DNA of 64,000 nucleotides from Hymenobacter sp. 5317J-9 (GCF_022921075.1 NZ_CP095050.1:4650001-4714000), one strand, 5' to 3'; positions 7,803 to 17,057 are shown, counted from the stretch's first letter. Numbers and translations are program-made. The notes: generated from the letters alone by a model not told the origin.

Positions 7803-9269
7803 ATGCTGACTGCTGTCCTGCTTTTCCTCCCTTTGGCCGCCGCGCTGCTGCTGCTGCTCACCAAGGGAGCCACCGCCCGTGCCCTCGCGCTGGGCGCCTC
7901 GCTCCTCGAATTTGGCCTTGCCGCCTACGCCGCCTTCGCTTTTAAAGCCACCGGCTCGGCCGGCTTCAACCTCGACTACGCCTGGATTCCCTCGGCCGGC
8001 ATCAACTTCCACGTCGGCATGGATGGCCTGAGCCTGCTGCTGGTGCTGCTCACCACCTTCCTGGTGCCGCTCATCCTGCTGAGCGCCTTTAAGCACGACT
8101 ACGAGAACCCCTCCGCCTTCTACGCCCTCGTGCTGTTCATGCAGACGGGCCTGCTTGGGGTGTTCACCTCCCTCGACACCTTCCTGTTCTATTTCTTCTG
8201 GGAGGTGGCGCTGATTCCGATTTACTTCCTGGCCGGCGCCTGGGGCGGCGAGCGCCGCGTGGCCGTCACCCTCAAATTCTTCCTCTACACCGTGGTGGGC
8301 TCGCTGCTGATGCTGGCCGGCTTCGTGTACCTGTACCTGCAAACCGGCCCCGCCGCCGGCTCGCTGGCCGCCCACTCCTCGGAGCTATCGGCCTTCTACA
8401 ACCTGAAGCTGAGCGCCTCGGAGCAGTCGTGGCTGTTCTGGCTGATTTTTGCGGCTTTCGCCGTAAAGATGCCCATCTTCCCCTTCCACACCTGGCAGCC
8501 CGACACGTATACCGAGTCGCCGGCTCCGGCCACCATGCTGCTTTCGGGCATCATGCTCAAAATGGGCATTTACGGCACCATGCGCTGGCTGTTGCCGGTG
8601 GTGCCGCTGGGCGTGAGCCAGTGGGGCAAGCTGGTCATCATCCTCTCGGTTATTGGCATCATCTACGGCGCCATCATCGCCATCCGCCAGCGCGACGTAA
8701 AGCGCCTCATCGCCTATTCCTCGCTCTCCCACGTGGGGCTGATGGCGGCCGGCGTGTTCTCGCTCACCCAGATTGGCCTGCAGGGCGCCACCATTCAGAT
8801 GCTGGCCCACGGCGTGAACGTGGTGGGCATGTTCTTCATCGCCGACGCCATCGAGCGCCGCACCGGCACCCGCCACATTCCGGATTTGGGCGGCCTCACG
8901 CGCCGCACGCCCATCCTATCGGTGTGCTTCCTGGTAATGCTGCTCAGCACGGTGGCCCTGCCTCTCACGGGCGGCTTTGTGGGCGAGTTCCTGCTGCTGG
9001 CTGGCGTGTACCAGTACAATGCCTGGGTGGGCGCCATTGCGGGCCTCACCATCATTTTCTCGGCCGTGTACCTGCTGCGCATGTTCCAGCGCGTGATGCT
9101 GGGCCCCGATTCATCTTTCTCAGAAACCATCACCGACCTCACCGGCGGCGAACTGCTGATTCTAGTGCCGCTCATCGCGCTGGTGTTCTGGATTGGCTTG
9201 TTCCCGGGTTCGTTCCTGCACATTTCGGAGCCGGCCATCACGGGTTTACTCACGCAGGTCGGCCGTTAA
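7803..9269 (+). CDS. nuoM: NADH:quinone oxidoreductase subunit M
   Basis: 488 residues. ATG 7803 is preferred over the in-frame TTG two codons earlier. It is an antiporter-like membrane subunit of complex I that takes part in proton pumping, with about 14 hydrophobic segments. Typical motifs are VGMDGLSLLLVLLTTFLVP near the N-terminus, FFWEVALIPIYFLAGAWGG (with the conserved Glu of TM5), KMPIFPFHTWQPDTYTESP (with the key Lys) and IAYSSLSHVGLMAAG. The neighbour downstream is nuoN, but nuoL and nuoA-K are not adjacent; nuoA-E lie about 50 kb away in this window. Confidence 0.95.
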   Translation: MLTAVLLFLPLAAALLLLLTKGATARALALGASLLEFGLAAYAAFAFKATGSAGFNLDYAWIPSAGINFHVGMDGLSLLLVLLTTFLVPLILLSAFKHDYENPSAFYALVLFMQTGLLGVFTSLDTFLFYFFWEVALIPIYFLAGAWGGERRVAVTLKFFLYTVVGSLLMLAGFVYLYLQTGPAAGSLAAHSSELSAFYNLKLSASEQSWLFWLIFAAFAVKMPIFPFHTWQPDTYTESPAPATMLLSGIMLKMGIYGTMRWLLPVVPLGVSQWGKLVIILSVIGIIYGAIIAIRQRDVKRLIAYSSLSHVGLMAAGVFSLTQIGLQGATIQMLAHGVNVVGMFFIADAIERRTGTRHIPDLGGLTRRTPILSVCFLVMLLSTVALPLTGGFVGEFLLLAGVYQYNAWVGAIAGLTIIFSAVYLLRMFQRVMLGPDSSFSETITDLTGGELLILVPLIALVFWIGLFPGSFLHISEPAITGLLTQVGR

Positions 9270-9274
9270 TCGAA

Positions 9275-9367
9275 CGTCATGCAGAGCGTAGCGAAGCATC
9301 TCGCGCGCTTATCTGAACGATAGAGTTACTACCTCAGGCGAGATGCTTCGCTGCGCTCTGCATGACG
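9275..9367. repeat. GTCATGCTGAGC-family palindromic repeat, copy 2
   Basis: 30-bp arms (9275-9304 with 9338-9367, one mismatch) around a 33-base spacer. It fills most of the nuoM-nuoN gap and so would lie within one operon mRNA as a long hairpin. Confidence 0.9.
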
Positions 9368-9401
9368 CACCGTCAGCCGGACGTTCTTATTTGAAGCCAA
9401 C

Positions 9402-10802
9402 ATGACCTCCATCATTCTCCTCTCCGTCTTCGGCATCCTCAACCTGTTCCTGGGCTTCCTTCGCTCGAACAAGGTGCTGCTGCCCGGCGCCATGCTGCTG
9501 CTGCTGGCCGTGTTCGGGGCCAACTACGCTGACTGGAACGCCGGGCACGCCCCCTACTTCAATAACATGCTAGTGGTGGACAACTACACGGTGGCCTTCA
9601 CGGGCATCGTGCTGCTCACCACCATCGTGCTGCTGCCCTTTTCGCGCAGCTACGTGCTAGAAGGCGACGCCAACCTGGCCGAGTACTACGCCCTGCTGCT
9701 GTTCTCGCTGGTGGGCGCCATCATGATGGTGGGCTACGACCACCTGCTGATGCTGTTTGTGGGCATCGAAATCCTGAGCGTGTGCATGTATGTGCTGGCC
9801 GGCTCGCGCAAGCGCGACTCGCGCAGCAACGAGGCCGCCCTAAAGTACTTCCTGATGGGTGCCTTTGCCACAGGCATCCTGCTTTTCGGTATTGCTCTGC
9901 TCTACGGCGCCACCGGCACCTTCGCTCTCTCGCAGCTCGCCACGGCCATTGCCACGCCGGCCAATGCCAGCCTGCAGCCCATGCTCTACATCGGCATCCT
10001 GATGATGATTATTGGCATCGGCTTCAAGGTATCGGCCGCGCCGTTCCACTTCTGGACGCCCGACGTGTACGAGGGCACGCCCACCTTCTTCACGGCTTTC
10101 ATGAGCACCGTGGTGAAGACGGCCGGCTTCGGCGCCTTCCTCAAGTTGCTGGCCGTGGCCCTGCCCGCCGCCCAGGGCTTCTGGATGCCCACCATTCAAG
10201 CCATGTGCGCCCTCACGCTGCTACTCGGCAACGTGGGCGCCGCCGCCCAAACCAGCACCAAGCGCATGCTGGCCTATTCCAGCGTGAGCCACGCCGGCTA
10301 CCTGCTCATCGGCCTCGTGGCCAGCAAGGGCAACCTGACCGGCGATGCCGCCAACGGTATTTTCTTCTACTCCCTGGCTTACTCCATCGCCACCATTGCC
10401 GCCTTCGGCGTGGTGAAGCTGGTGGTCGACCACCGTCAGCGCGACGACTACGCCGGCCTCAACGGCCTGGGCAAAACCAACCCGCTGCTGGCTTTTGTGA
10501 TGACGGTTTCGATGCTGTCGCTGGCGGGAATTCCGCTGACGGGCGGCTTCTTCGGCAAGTTTTTCCTGCTGGCTGCGGCCGCGGGCCAAGGCTACATCGG
10601 CCTAGTCGTATTCGCCGTCATCATGAGCATGGTGGGCCTGTACTACTACCTGCGCCCACTCATCGCCATGTACCTGCGCCCGGCCGAAGGTGACGCCACG
10701 CCCGTGCCGGTGGATGGCATTCAGACCGCCACGCTGGCCTTTCTAGCGTTGCTCACCATCGCGCTGGGTGTGGCACCGGGCTTGTTGAGCGGCATCCTGT
10801 AA
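9402..10802 (+). CDS. nuoN: NADH:quinone oxidoreductase subunit N
   Basis: 466 residues with about 14 hydrophobic segments. It is the third antiporter-like membrane subunit of complex I. Diagnostic segments are FVGIEILSVCMYVLAG (conserved Glu), AAPFHFWTPDVYEGTPTFF (Lys-type channel region, with VSA before it) and MLAYSSVSHAGYLLIGLV. It closes the nuoM-nuoN block, separated from nuoM by a palindromic repeat and followed by a hairpin terminator. The sequence appears complete and undisturbed. Confidence 0.95.
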   Translation: MTSIILLSVFGILNLFLGFLRSNKVLLPGAMLLLLAVFGANYADWNAGHAPYFNNMLVVDNYTVAFTGIVLLTTIVLLPFSRSYVLEGDANLAEYYALLLFSLVGAIMMVGYDHLLMLFVGIEILSVCMYVLAGSRKRDSRSNEAALKYFLMGAFATGILLFGIALLYGATGTFALSQLATAIATPANASLQPMLYIGILMMIIGIGFKVSAAPFHFWTPDVYEGTPTFFTAFMSTVVKTAGFGAFLKLLAVALPAAQGFWMPTIQAMCALTLLLGNVGAAAQTSTKRMLAYSSVSHAGYLLIGLVASKGNLTGDAANGIFFYSLAYSIATIAAFGVVKLVVDHRQRDDYAGLNGLGKTNPLLAFVMTVSMLSLAGIPLTGGFFGKFFLLAAAAGQGYIGLVVFAVIMSMVGLYYYLRPLIAMYLRPAEGDATPVPVDGIQTATLAFLALLTIALGVAPGLLSGIL

Positions 10803-10820
10803 GCCTTTTTTGTATTGTTG

Positions 10821-10848
10821 AAAAAGCCTCCTCGGAGGCTTTTTTCGT
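10821..10848 (+). terminator. Rho-independent terminator after nuoN
   Basis: Stem AAAAAGCCTC (10821-10830) pairs with GAGGCTTTTT (10835-10844) around a CTCG loop, and T-rich sequence follows. Confidence 0.85.
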
Positions 10849-10858
10849 TTACACGGTC

Positions 10859-10979
10859 CCGGTCCGACGGCGCAGCCGTCCGACCGGTCGTCAACCGCTT
10901 AGAGTGGAGACGCCTCAACGATTTCGCTCAATGCCACTATTCAACGACAACCGGTCGGGCCGCTACGCAGTCGGACCGG
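10859..10979. repeat. Imperfect 30-bp inverted repeat between the nuoN and katG terminators
   Basis: Arms 10859-10888 and 10950-10979 share exact 9-bp ends (CCGGTCCGA and TCGGACCGG) with a degenerate middle. It is a different palindrome family from the GTCATGCTGAGC type. No gene is seen in 10803-11064. Confidence 0.65.
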
Positions 10980-10994
10980 GCAGACGATACTAAC

Positions 10995-11027
10995 AAAAAA
11001 GGTGGCCTCTTGCGAAGCCACCTTTTC
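10995..11027 (-). terminator. Rho-independent terminator after katG
   Basis: AAAAGGTGGC (10997-11006) pairs with GCCACCTTTT (11017-11026). On the minus strand the hairpin ends in a T run, as expected for the end of the katG transcript. Confidence 0.8.
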
Positions 11028-11064
11028 AATATTCAACAGCGACACTGCTGCTTAGCCCTCAGAG

Positions 11065-13314
11065 CTATGCCAAGTCGAAGCGGCCCAGGTTCATCACCTT
11101 GGTCCACACGGCCACGAACTTGTTCACAAACTTCTCCTGGGCATCGGAGCAGGCGTACACCTCGGCCAGAGCACGCAGCTCGGAGTTGGAGCCGAAAATC
11201 AGGTCGACGCGGGTGCCGGTCCACTTCACAGCGCCGGTTTTGCGGTCGCGACCCTGGAAGGTGTTCTGGGCATCGGAGGTGGCGCTCCAAGTCGTGTTCA
11301 TGTCGAGCAGGTTCACGAAGTAGTCGTTGGTCAGAGCACCCGGGCGGGTGGTGAACACGCCGTTGGTCGAGCCATCGTAGTTGATGTTGATGGCCCGCAG
11401 GCCGCCAAACAGCACCGTCAGCTCCGGCGCCGTCAGGGTCAGGAGCTGGGCTTTGTCGACCAGCAGCTCCTCGGCCGCGGCTTTGTGATGAGGCTTGAGG
11501 TAGTTGCGGAAGCCATCGGCAGCCGGCTCCATCGCAGCGAAGGACTGCACGTCGGTTTGCTCCTGCGAGGCATCGGCGCGGCCCGGCGTGAAGGGCACCG
11601 TCACGGTTTGGCCGGCGGCCTGCGCGGCCTGCTCGATGCCGACTACGCCGGCCAGCACGATGAGGTCGGCCATGGAAACCTGCTTGCCGTCGGCCTGCGC
11701 GCCGTTGAACTCGCGCTGAATGCCATGCAGGGCTTGCAGCACCTGGAGCAGTTGGGCGGGGTTGTTCACTTCCCAGCTGCGCTGCGGGGCCAGGCGCAGG
11801 CGGCCGCCGTTGGTGCCGCCGCGCTTGTCGGAGCCGCGGTATGACGAGGCCGAGGCCCAGGCCGTGGAAACCAGCTGCTGCACCGTGAGGCCGGAAGCCT
11901 GGATTTTACCTTTCAGGGCGGCCACGTCCTGGTCGTTCACCTGCGGATAGGTCACGGTCGGGATGGGGTCTTGCCAGAGCAGCTCTTCGGTGGGCACTTC
12001 GGGGCCGAGGTACCGCTCCTTGGGGCCCATGTCGCGGTGCGTCAGCTTAAACCAAGCGCGGGCGAAGGCATCGGCAAACTCATCGGGGTTCTCGTGGAAG
12101 CGGCGCGAAATGGCTTCATACACCGGGTCGGCCCGCAGGGCGATGTCGGTGGTGAGCATGAAGGGCGCGTGCTTCTTCGAGGGGTCGTGGGCGTCGGGCA
12201 CGGTGCCAGCCCCACCGCCATTCACGGGACGCCACTGGTGGGCACCGGCGGGGCTCTTGGTCAGCTCCCACTCGTATCCAAACAGGTTGTTGAAATAGCC
12301 GTTGCTCCATTCAGCGGGCGTGCTGGTCCAGGCGCCTTCCAAGCCGCTGGTGATGGTGTGCTCGGAGTGGCCTTTGCCGAAGCTGTTGCGCCAGCCCGTG
12401 CCCAGCTCTTCGAGCGTGGCGCCGGCGGGCTCCTTGCCTACGTACTCGGCGGGGCTGGCCGCGCCGTGGGTTTTGCCGAAGGTGTGGCCGCCGGCAATGA
12501 GGGCCACGGTTTCTTCGTCGTTCATGGCCATGCGGCCGAAGGTTTCGCGGATGTCGCGGGCCGAGCGAATGGGGTCGGGCTCGCCGTTGGGGCCTTCGGG
12601 GTTCACGTAGATGAGGCCCATCTGCACGGCGGCGAGGGGGTTATCGAGCTCCCGGTCGCCGGTGTAGCGCTTGTCGCCCAGCCACTCGGTTTCGGGGCCC
12701 CAGTAGATGTCCTGCTCGGGCTCCCACACGTCTTCGCGCCCGCCGCCGAAGCCGAAGGTCTTGAAGTTCATCGATTCCAGGGCGCAGTTGCCGGCCAGAA
12801 TCATGAGGTCGGCCCAGGAGATTTTCTGGCCGTACTTCTGCTTGATGGGCCACAACAGCAGGCGGGCCTTGTCGAGGTTGGCGTTGTCGGGCCAGCTGTT
12901 GAGCGGCGCAAAGCGCTGGGCGCCCGAGCCAGAGCCGCCGCGGCCGTCGCCGATGCGGTAGGTGCCGGCGCTGTGCCAGGCCATGCGGATGAAGAACGGG
13001 CCGTAGTGGCCGTAGTCGGCCGGCCACCAGTCCTGCGAGTTGGTCATCAGGGCGTGCAGGTCCTGCTTCACGGCGTTCAGGTCCAGCTTCTTAAACTCCT
13101 CAGCGTAGTTGAAGCCGGGCTCCAGCGGGTTCGACTTGGCGTCGTTCTGCCGCAGAATGCTCAGCTTGAGCATATTGGGCCACCACTCGCGGTTGGTGCG
13201 GCCCCCGCCGGCGGTTTGCTTCACGGCGCCGTAGCCAAAAGGGCATTGGGCAGCCGGCTCGTTCAGTTCGTACAGAATGGAATTTTCCGGGGGAAGGTTG
13301 TGCGGATTTTGCAT
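11065..13314 (-). CDS. katG: Catalase-peroxidase
   Basis: 749 residues, full length for bifunctional haem catalase-peroxidases, which destroy hydrogen peroxide and oxidise aromatic donors. The distal haem pocket is RMAWHSAGTYR, with Arg110, Trp113 and His114. The proximal His277 is in ALIAGGHTFGKTHG. Trp113, Tyr236 (LIYVNPEG) and Met262 (GRMAMND) have almost the same spacing as the Met-Tyr-Trp adduct of characterised KatG proteins, which is needed for catalase activity. The second, non-haem-binding half follows from about residue 440. It is monocistronic with its own terminator. No OxyR or Fur gene is adjacent, so its regulation is not shown. Confidence 0.97.
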   Translation of the reverse strand: MQNPHNLPPENSILYELNEPAAQCPFGYGAVKQTAGGGRTNREWWPNMLKLSILRQNDAKSNPLEPGFNYAEEFKKLDLNAVKQDLHALMTNSQDWWPADYGHYGPFFIRMAWHSAGTYRIGDGRGGSGSGAQRFAPLNSWPDNANLDKARLLLWPIKQKYGQKISWADLMILAGNCALESMNFKTFGFGGGREDVWEPEQDIYWGPETEWLGDKRYTGDRELDNPLAAVQMGLIYVNPEGPNGEPDPIRSARDIRETFGRMAMNDEETVALIAGGHTFGKTHGAASPAEYVGKEPAGATLEELGTGWRNSFGKGHSEHTITSGLEGAWTSTPAEWSNGYFNNLFGYEWELTKSPAGAHQWRPVNGGGAGTVPDAHDPSKKHAPFMLTTDIALRADPVYEAISRRFHENPDEFADAFARAWFKLTHRDMGPKERYLGPEVPTEELLWQDPIPTVTYPQVNDQDVAALKGKIQASGLTVQQLVSTAWASASSYRGSDKRGGTNGGRLRLAPQRSWEVNNPAQLLQVLQALHGIQREFNGAQADGKQVSMADLIVLAGVVGIEQAAQAAGQTVTVPFTPGRADASQEQTDVQSFAAMEPAADGFRNYLKPHHKAAAEELLVDKAQLLTLTAPELTVLFGGLRAININYDGSTNGVFTTRPGALTNDYFVNLLDMNTTWSATSDAQNTFQGRDRKTGAVKWTGTRVDLIFGSNSELRALAEVYACSDAQEKFVNKFVAVWTKVMNLGRFDLA

Positions 13315-13550
13315 CTTAAACAGGTGGTTTTACTTAGTCTTTCTATAATGCGTAAAGCGCCCGAAAGTTTGCGCTTTTATTTGGAAAGCAGGCGGGCAAT
13401 TCGGCCGATGGTTGGGGCGAGCGGGCAGAAGCTCGGCTGGCGTCGCTCAGTGCCACGGCCGCGCGTGCGAAAGGCCGCCGCCACCGGCCGTTTCGCCGTA
13501 GCGGAGCGCCTGAATCCGCAATTCCCGACGGCTTCGCTTACCTTCAGGCC

Positions 13551-14216
13551 ATGCCGCCTTTCCGCCACCACGTCTTCTCGTCTCGCCGCCTGTGGCTGCC
13601 TCTGGTGGTGCTCATCAGCAGCTGCGCGGCCCGGCCGCCGCACGAAACCGGCGCGTTCCGCGCCCCAGAGCTGGTAGAGCTGCAGAAGCTCGACCCCACC
13701 ATTCGGTTGGACATCCGCTACGCCACCGCCCGCAATTTCGTGGGCCGGCCCGTGTACACGCAGGCCCGCGCCTTCCTGCAACGCCCCGCCGCCGAAGCCC
13801 TCGTACAGGTGAACCAAGAGCTGGCGCCGCTGGGCTACCGCCTGCTGGTGTTCGACGGCTACCGCCCCTGGCGCGTCACCAAAACGTTCTGGGACATCAC
13901 CCCGCCCGATAAAAAGGAATTTGTGGCCGACCCCAGCAAAGGCTCGCGCCACAACCGCGGCTGTGCTGTCGACCTGAGCCTCTGGGACGTCGCTGCCGGC
14001 CGGGAGGTGCCCATGACCGGCGAGTACGACGAAATGAGCCCCCGCTCCTACGCGGCCTACACCGGCGGCACGCCCGAGCAGCGGGCCGCGCGGGATTTGC
14101 TACGCCACCACATGGAGGCGCATGGCTTCACGGTGCTCCCGGCCGAGTGGTGGCATTTCGACTATAAGGACTGGAAGGCTTATCCGATTCAGGACGTGCC
14201 GTTTGAGAAGTTGTAA
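13551..14216 (+). CDS. D-alanyl-D-alanine dipeptidase, VanX/DdpX family, lipoprotein
   Basis: 221 residues. A signal peptide ends in a lipobox (LISSC, Cys25), so this is probably a periplasmic lipoprotein. The zinc site is complete: SRHNRGCAVD (residues 132-141, with His134 and Asp141) and EWWH (199-202, catalytic Glu199 and ligand His202). FDGYRPWR supplies the conserved Arg. Family members hydrolyse D-Ala-D-Ala; outside vancomycin-resistance operons they serve peptidoglycan turnover or use of D-amino acids. No vanH or vanA ligase gene is near, so a resistance role is not supported. A TACCTTCA motif ends only four bases before the start codon. Confidence 0.9.
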   Translation: MPPFRHHVFSSRRLWLPLVVLISSCAARPPHETGAFRAPELVELQKLDPTIRLDIRYATARNFVGRPVYTQARAFLQRPAAEALVQVNQELAPLGYRLLVFDGYRPWRVTKTFWDITPPDKKEFVADPSKGSRHNRGCAVDLSLWDVAAGREVPMTGEYDEMSPRSYAAYTGGTPEQRAARDLLRHHMEAHGFTVLPAEWWHFDYKDWKAYPIQDVPFEKL

Positions 14217-14230
14217 GCCGATAAACAAAT

Positions 14231-14264
14231 AGCCCTCGCAGCAGAAATTGCGAGGGCTTTTTCG
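14231..14264 (+). terminator. Rho-independent terminator after the VanX-like gene
   Basis: Stem AGCCCTCGCA (14231-14240) pairs with TGCGAGGGCT (14249-14258), followed by a T run. Confidence 0.85.
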
Positions 14265-14276
14265 TGGTGAAAAGCG

Positions 14277-14993
14277 TTACGGGTTTGTCGACCACATCCC
14301 CGCTTCTTTGATGAAAATGCGGCGGTTCAGCTTCAGCTGCGACACGATGAACTCGGCCAAATCTTCGGGCTGCATCACCTTATCGGGGTTGCCGTCGGTG
14401 AGGTTGTTGCCGATGGCCAGGGGCGTGGCCACGGTGCTCGGTGTGAGGGCCGATACGCGGATGTTGTGCTTGCGCACTTCCTGCATCAGAGCTTCGGTGA
14501 GGCCCATCACGGCGAACTTGGAGGCGCTGTAGGCGCTGCTGCCGGCCGCGGCCCGCAGGCCCGAGGTGGAGGAAATGTTGATGATGTCGCCGGTCTGACG
14601 CTGCATCATGTCGGGCAGCACGGCGCGGGTCACGTAGTAGGTACCGAACACATTCACCTGGATGATGTGCTCCCACTGCTCGGGCTCCATCTCCAGAAAC
14701 TTGGCGAAGCTGCCAATGCCGGCGTTGTTGATGAGAATGTCAATCGGGCCGAGCTCCTGGTGGATTTTGGCCACGGCCACGTTCACGGCGGTGCGGTCGG
14801 CCACGTCGGCCACGGCGGTGGCGCAGGTGCCGCCGGCGGCCAGGATTTCGGCGGCCAACTCTTGCAAGTCGCTATCGGTGCGGGCCAACAGGCCTACCTG
14901 CACGCCTTCGGCGGCCAGGGCGAGGGCCACGGCGCGGCCAATGCCTTTGCCGGCGCCCGTGACGAGGGCAATTTTTCCTTGTAGGGATTCCAT
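14277..14993 (-). CDS. Short-chain dehydrogenase/reductase, 3-oxoacyl-ACP reductase type
   Basis: 238 residues, classical SDR length. The cofactor loop is TGAGKGIG near residue 13, followed by NNAG; the catalytic Ser in INISSTSG and the YSASK motif (Tyr and Lys) are all present. Such proteins reduce beta-ketoacyl-ACP or similar ketones with NADPH; the best guess is a FabG-like or acetoacetyl-CoA-reductase-like enzyme, but the substrate cannot be read from the sequence. It lies downstream of mrdA on the same strand behind a 200-base gap with a palindromic repeat, so co-transcription is unlikely. Confidence 0.88.
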   Translation of the reverse strand: MESLQGKIALVTGAGKGIGRAVALALAAEGVQVGLLARTDSDLQELAAEILAAGGTCATAVADVADRTAVNVAVAKIHQELGPIDILINNAGIGSFAKFLEMEPEQWEHIIQVNVFGTYYVTRAVLPDMMQRQTGDIINISSTSGLRAAAGSSAYSASKFAVMGLTEALMQEVRKHNIRVSALTPSTVATPLAIGNNLTDGNPDKVMQPEDLAEFIVSQLKLNRRIFIKEAGMWSTNP

Positions 14994-15053
14994 GGGGTGT
15001 TCGGAAGTTGGTTTGGGAGGTGCTACAACCAGTCAGAACGGAGGTTTGTTGGC

Positions 15054-15182
15054 ATTGTTCTGACGGGCGCCTCACCCCCGGCCCCCTCTCCTCGGGGAGA
15101 GGGGGAGCCAGACGTCCACGCATTGCTGGTGTAACTCTCGCTGAGGAAAGGGGGTCAGAGGGGAGGCGCCCGTTAGAACAAT
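15054..15182. repeat. Inverted repeat with C-rich and G-rich inner arms
   Basis: Outer arms 15054-15073 and 15163-15182 match with one mismatch. The inner parts are a CTCACCCCCGGCCCCCTC block and an AGGGGGTCAGAGGGGAGG block. It fills most of the SDR-mrdA gap and resembles the dispersed CTCACCCCCGGCCCC repeats seen in many genomes. Confidence 0.7.
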
Positions 15183-15192
15183 ATCCTGCCGG

Positions 15193-17046
15193 CTAGTGCA
15201 GGTGCTTGGTGAAGTCGCCGTACATCACCCAGTCTTCCCAGCGCTTGCGGTAGGGCGCCACCTTGCCACGCAGGTATTTCTCTATCATCAGGCCGGCGGC
15301 GGGGGCGGCGCTGGTGCCCCCGAAGCCGCTGTTTTCGATGAACACGGCGATGGCGATTTTGGGGTCGTTTACCGGCGCGAAGGCGGCGAAAGTGGCGTGG
15401 TCAAAGCCGTGGGGGTTTTGCACGGTGCCGGTTTTGCCGGCCACCGAAATGCCGAACTCGGCCAGCGAAGCCAGGTTGCCGGTGCCGCCGTTGCCGTCCA
15501 CCACCTGCTGCATGCCGGGGATGATGTACTTGAACAGCGTGGTGTCGACGGCCGTGTAGTGCTTCTGGCGGAACTGCGGCAGCGGGCCGCCATTGCCCAC
15601 GCTGCGCACGAAATGCGGGGTGTAGTACCAGCCGCGGTTGGCAATGGTGGCCAGCACGTTGGCCATTTGCACGCCCGTGATGCCGATTTCGCCCTGCCCG
15701 ATGCTGAGCGAGTACACGTTGCGGTAGCTCCAGCGGTGCTGCCGGTTTTCCTTCTTGTTGAAGAACTTCTTGTCGTAAAACTCCGGCGACGGAATCAGGC
15801 CGCGCTTTTCTTGCAGCATGTCCACGCCCAGCTTTTCGCCCAGGCCGAAAGTCTTCACCATCTTCTGCCACTGACCCAGGCCGATGCGGGTGTCGTCGTA
15901 CTTGTTGGGGGCCTGGCCGCGCAGCACCGCCGCCTGCATCACCTGATAGAAGTAGGGATTGCAGCTATTCTTGATGGCGATGCTCACGTTGGAAGGCCGC
16001 TCGTGGCGGTGGGTGCAGCGCACCAGCCGCTGGTTGCATTCGAAACCGGTGCCGGGTTGCACCACGCCCAGCTGCAGGGCCACCAGCTCGTTCACCAGCT
16101 TAAACACCGAGCCCGGCGGGTAGGTGGCCATCAGCGGGCGGTCGAACAGCGGCTGTTCAGGGTTGTTGAGCAGTTCCATGTAACGGTTGCCCGAGCCCTT
16201 GCCCGTCAGCAAATCGGGCTTGTAGTGCGGGGCCGACACGAAAGCCAGAATCTCGCCCGTCTTGGGGTCGATGGCCACAATGGAGCCGCGGCGGCCCGCC
16301 AGCAGCTTTTCGCCGTATTCCTGCAGCTCGGCGTCGATGCTCAGGTGCAGGTCCTGCCCGGCCACCGACAGCGTATCAAACTCCCCGTCGCGGAATTTGC
16401 CTTTCTCGATGCCGCGCACGTTCACCATCTTGTACTGCACCCCGCGGCGGCCCATCAGAATGGGCTCGTAATACGATTCCAGGCCCGAAATGCCGATGTT
16501 TTCGCCGGGCTGGTACTTGGCGTATTTGGGCTTTTCGAGCAGCGCCGGCGTGATGGAGCCCACGTAGCCCAGGGCGTGGGCTAGGTTGGGCGTGCGGTAG
16601 GCCCGGGCCATGCGCGCCTGAATGCGGAAGCCGGGGAAGTCCATCAGGTTGTCCTGAATGGCCGCCAAATCGCGCGTGGTCAGGTTTTGCACCACCGGCG
16701 AGGGCTTGTTGCGCGAGTACTTTTTGGCTGCTTTCAGGCTGACGCGCAGGTCTTCCTGCGGAATCTGCAGCAGCTGGCAGAAGCGAGCCGAATCGAGCCG
16801 CTTCACTTCGCGCGGCACCACCATCAGGTCGTACACAGGCTCGTTTTGCACCAGCAGCTGGTCTTTGCGGTCGTAAATCAGGCCGCGGTACGGAATCTGC
16901 ACCAGGCGTTGCAGCGTGTTCTTGTCGGCGGCCAGCTTGTAGGTGCCATCCAGCACCTGCATGAAAAACAAGCGCGTCAGGAACACCAGCACCACCACCA
17001 GGAAGATGCCCTGCACGACGTATTTACGGCCTTCGAGATATTGCAT
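15193..17046 (-). CDS. mrdA: Penicillin-binding protein 2 (peptidoglycan DD-transpeptidase)
   Basis: 617 residues. A single N-terminal membrane anchor (about residues 10-30) is followed by the PBP dimerisation domain and the transpeptidase domain. Active-site motifs are SVFK (SxxK, Ser313-Lys316), SCN (361-363) and KTG (538-540), in canonical order and spacing. PBP2 cross-links lateral-wall peptidoglycan together with the Mre rod complex. It is last in mreB-mreC-mreD-mrdA; the expected partner rodA does not follow. A palindromic repeat separates it from mreD. The hydrophobic extracytoplasmic arrangement predicts a periplasmic catalytic domain. Confidence 0.95.
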   Translation of the reverse strand: MQYLEGRKYVVQGIFLVVVLVFLTRLFFMQVLDGTYKLAADKNTLQRLVQIPYRGLIYDRKDQLLVQNEPVYDLMVVPREVKRLDSARFCQLLQIPQEDLRVSLKAAKKYSRNKPSPVVQNLTTRDLAAIQDNLMDFPGFRIQARMARAYRTPNLAHALGYVGSITPALLEKPKYAKYQPGENIGISGLESYYEPILMGRRGVQYKMVNVRGIEKGKFRDGEFDTLSVAGQDLHLSIDAELQEYGEKLLAGRRGSIVAIDPKTGEILAFVSAPHYKPDLLTGKGSGNRYMELLNNPEQPLFDRPLMATYPPGSVFKLVNELVALQLGVVQPGTGFECNQRLVRCTHRHERPSNVSIAIKNSCNPYFYQVMQAAVLRGQAPNKYDDTRIGLGQWQKMVKTFGLGEKLGVDMLQEKRGLIPSPEFYDKKFFNKKENRQHRWSYRNVYSLSIGQGEIGITGVQMANVLATIANRGWYYTPHFVRSVGNGGPLPQFRQKHYTAVDTTLFKYIIPGMQQVVDGNGGTGNLASLAEFGISVAGKTGTVQNPHGFDHATFAAFAPVNDPKIAIAVFIENSGFGGTSAAPAAGLMIEKYLRGKVAPYRKRWEDWVMYGDFTKHLH

Positions 17047-17057
17047 AACTCCTCTTT

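Noticed and set aside
10815..11354. A plus-strand open frame after nuoN
   Set aside because: It spans two terminators and an inverted repeat and then runs antisense to katG.
11971..13677. A 568-codon plus-strand open frame
   Set aside because: Antisense to katG and low-complexity; katG has a complete set of catalytic residues.
13551..14216. A vancomycin-resistance locus
   Set aside because: The VanX-like gene has no vanH, vanA or vanRS neighbours; a peptidoglycan-recycling role is more likely.
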